Position numbers and translations under genes: made by a program
Notes under the pieces: model-generated
Database searches by the model: none
Told to the model about the DNA's origin: nothing
What the model saw: the letters and a program-made list of their open reading frames with translations, nothing else
Assembly (NCBI GenBank): GCA_001464895.1
Contig: LNEE01000048.1
Coordinates: 62,001 to 126,000 of the forward strand
Source of the DNA: Betaproteobacteria bacterium Ga0077532
GTDB lineage: Bacteria > Pseudomonadota > Gammaproteobacteria > Burkholderiales > Ga0077523
Length of the DNA: 64,000 nucleotides
Reading direction: 5' to 3'
In this document: piece by piece, positions 60,186 to 64,000 of the stretch
Layout of the letters: each line of letters opens with the position of its first letter
Position numbering within the stretch: position 1 is the first letter of the stretch

Positions 60186-60844
60186 GGACTCACTCCGTAG
60201 CGTTGGCGATATTCCTCCACCCGAGGCAAGTGGTGCGCCAGAGCGGGGGTCGCCGCCACGTGGGCGAGCACATCGGTCAGCGTGCAGATCGGAAGCACGG
60301 GAATCCCGAAGGTCGATTGCACCTCCTGCGTGGCGGATTGCTCGCCCTGGCCGCGCTCCTGCCGGTCGAGGGCGATCAGCACGCCGGCCGGCGTGGCGCC
60401 ACCGGCCCGGATGATCTCGACGGATTCGCGGACCGACGTGCCGGCCGAGATCACGTCGTCGACGATCAGCACCTTGCCTGCGAGCCGCGCGCCGATCACC
60501 GTGCCGCCTTCGCCGTGGTCCTTCGCTTCTTTGCGGTTGAAGGCGAACGGGACGTTGCGTCCCGATTCGGAAAGCGTGAGCGCCGTGGCGGCGGCGAGCG
60601 GTATGCCCTTGTAGGCCGGGCCGAACAGCATGTCGAACGGGAGATCGGCCGCGTGCAGGGTCAGCGCGTAGAATCGGCCGAGCTGTCGGAGGCTCTCGCC
60701 GTCGTCGAACAGTCCGGCGTTGAAGAAGTACGGCGAGAGGCGACCGGCCTTGGTCTTGAACTCCCCGAACAGCAGCACACCCTTCTCGATCGCGAACGCC
60801 ACGAACTCGCGACGGAACGCCTCCCCACCGATTTCTCTCGTCAT
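60182..60844 (-). CDS. pyrE: Orotate phosphoribosyltransferase
   Basis: Forms orotidine-5'-phosphate from orotate and PRPP in pyrimidine synthesis. The 220-aa product has [49 protein letters not shown] (catalytic Lys/flexible loop) and the PRPP motif [16 protein letters not shown]. The ATG at 60844 is only six bases from the xth start on the other strand, so its promoter must lie within xth. Confidence 0.96.
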   Translation of the reverse strand: MTREIGGEAFRREFVAFAIEKGVLLFGEFKTKAGRLSPYFFNAGLFDDGESLRQLGRFYALTLHAADLPFDMLFGPAYKGIPLAAATALTLSESGRNVPFAFNRKEAKDHGEGGTVIGARLAGKVLIVDDVISAGTSVRESVEIIRAGGATPAGVLIALDRQERGQGEQSATQEVQSTFGIPVLPICTLTDVLAHVAATPALAHHLPRVEEYRQRYGVSP

Positions 60845-60850
60845 TTTCCG

Positions 60851-61627
60851 ATGCTTCGAATAGTCACGCTGAATCTTAACGGCATCCGATCCGCGGTCAA
60901 CAAAGGTCTTCTGCCTTGGCTCGAGACGGTCGGCGCCGATGTGCTGTGTGTGCAGGAGTTGAAGGCGCGCGCCACCGACCTCACCGACACCATGCGATCC
61001 GTCGACGGCCTCACAGGCTGGTTCCACCACGCGGAGAAGCCCGGCTACAGCGGCGTCGGGATCTACTCGCGGCGCGCCCCGGACCGCGTGATCGAAGGGC
61101 TGGGCCTGCCGGACATCGATGCGGAGGGTCGCTATCTCCAGACGGACTTCGGCAACCTGAGCGTCGTGTCGCTGTACCTGCCGTCGGGCTCCAGCTCCGA
61201 GGCGCGCCTCGCGGTGAAGTTCGACTTCATGGCGCGGTTCATCCCGCGGCTCCACGAACTCGCGCAGAGCGGCCGGGATGTCGTGATCTGCGGCGACTGG
61301 AACATCGCGCACAAGGAGATCGATCTCGCGAACCCGGTCTCGAACCGCAAGAACTCCGGCTTCCTGCCCGAGGAGCGCGCCTGGCTCTCGGGCGTGATCG
61401 ACAACCTCGGATACGTCGACGTGTTCCGCCAGTTGGATCCGCGGCCGAAGCAGTACACGTGGTGGTCGAACCGGGGCCAGGCGTGGGCGAAGAACGTGGG
61501 GTGGCGGCTCGACTACCAACTCGCGACCCCGGCACTGGCGGCGCGGGCGCGGGCGACCTCGATCTACATCGAGCAGCGATTCTCCGACCACGCGCCACTG
61601 ATCATCGACTACGACCTGGCGCCCTGA
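60851..61627 (+). CDS. xth: Exodeoxyribonuclease III
   Basis: AP endonuclease and 3'-exonuclease for base excision repair. The 258-aa protein has [28 protein letters not shown] (metal-binding Glu), [34 protein letters not shown] (catalytic Asp, Asn), WWSNRG and [11 protein letters not shown] (catalytic His). No ribosome-binding site fits before the ATG, and it may be leaderless. Divergent from pyrE with a six-base gap. Confidence 0.93.
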   Translation: MLRIVTLNLNGIRSAVNKGLLPWLETVGADVLCVQELKARATDLTDTMRSVDGLTGWFHHAEKPGYSGVGIYSRRAPDRVIEGLGLPDIDAEGRYLQTDFGNLSVVSLYLPSGSSSEARLAVKFDFMARFIPRLHELAQSGRDVVICGDWNIAHKEIDLANPVSNRKNSGFLPEERAWLSGVIDNLGYVDVFRQLDPRPKQYTWWSNRGQAWAKNVGWRLDYQLATPALAARARATSIYIEQRFSDHAPLIIDYDLAP

Positions 61628-61645
61628 CGGACGGACGGACGACCT

Positions 61646-64000
<2,355 letters not shown>

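Overview
The window is a stretch of high-GC bacterial chromosome, tightly packed with housekeeping genes. Gene content and order (pilMNOPQ-aroKB-dgt-gltBD-hemE-priA-argS; mreBCD-mrdA-rodA-rlpA; gatCAB), H-NS, a cytochrome c5-type protein and an ornithine-lipid gene pair point to a betaproteobacterium. I cannot place it below class from the sequence alone. Start/stop overlaps of the ATGA type are common and suggest many translationally coupled operons.

Left part (1-32260). A divergent pair opens the window: the class A penicillin-binding protein gene mrcA (cut by the left edge) and the type IV pilus assembly and secretin operon pilMNOPQ. Then follow aroK-aroB-dgt, the two glutamate synthase subunits, hemE, priA, argS, an FtsN-like SPOR protein, dsbA and a short-chain dehydrogenase. 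Facing them is a ParA-like/TPR/HAD cluster, then an H-NS family gene. A three-gene operon (korC-korA-korB) encodes a 2-oxoacid:ferredoxin oxidoreductase with a dedicated FAD/Fe-S NAD(P)H-linked electron transfer subunit. It carries a perfect operator-like palindrome in its promoter region and a long inverted repeat between its first two genes.

Middle part (32261-42612). A 10.35-kb integrated element sits in a tRNA-Arg(CCG) gene. A 49-bp direct repeat (one mismatch) marks both ends, and paired TTTGGACA motifs 11 bp apart lie just inside each end. The element encodes a tyrosine integrase, an AlpA-type regulator, a CHC2 zinc-finger primase fragment, a DUF3987-type primase-helicase, an XRE-type regulator, a Rap1a/Tai-family secreted protein, a zinc-ribbon protein and, next to the intact tRNA, a HipA-like kinase coupled to an unrecognised 290-aa protein. 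No conjugation or virion genes are visible, so it looks like a small mobilisable or satellite-type element with its own replication module and a candidate toxin-antitoxin or defence pair as cargo.

Right part (42641-64000). A membrane-anchored cytochrome c and apaH are followed, on the other strand, by an acyltransferase pair resembling OlsB/OlsA, a PfkB-family kinase and the elongasome operon (mreB, mreC, mreD, mrdA, rodA, rlpA). Running the other way are the gatCAB amidotransferase operon and an O-antigen-ligase-like membrane protein with a large inserted periplasmic domain. The window ends with pyrE/DUF4124, divergent xth only six bases from pyrE, a FecR-SPOR protein and the start of leuS.
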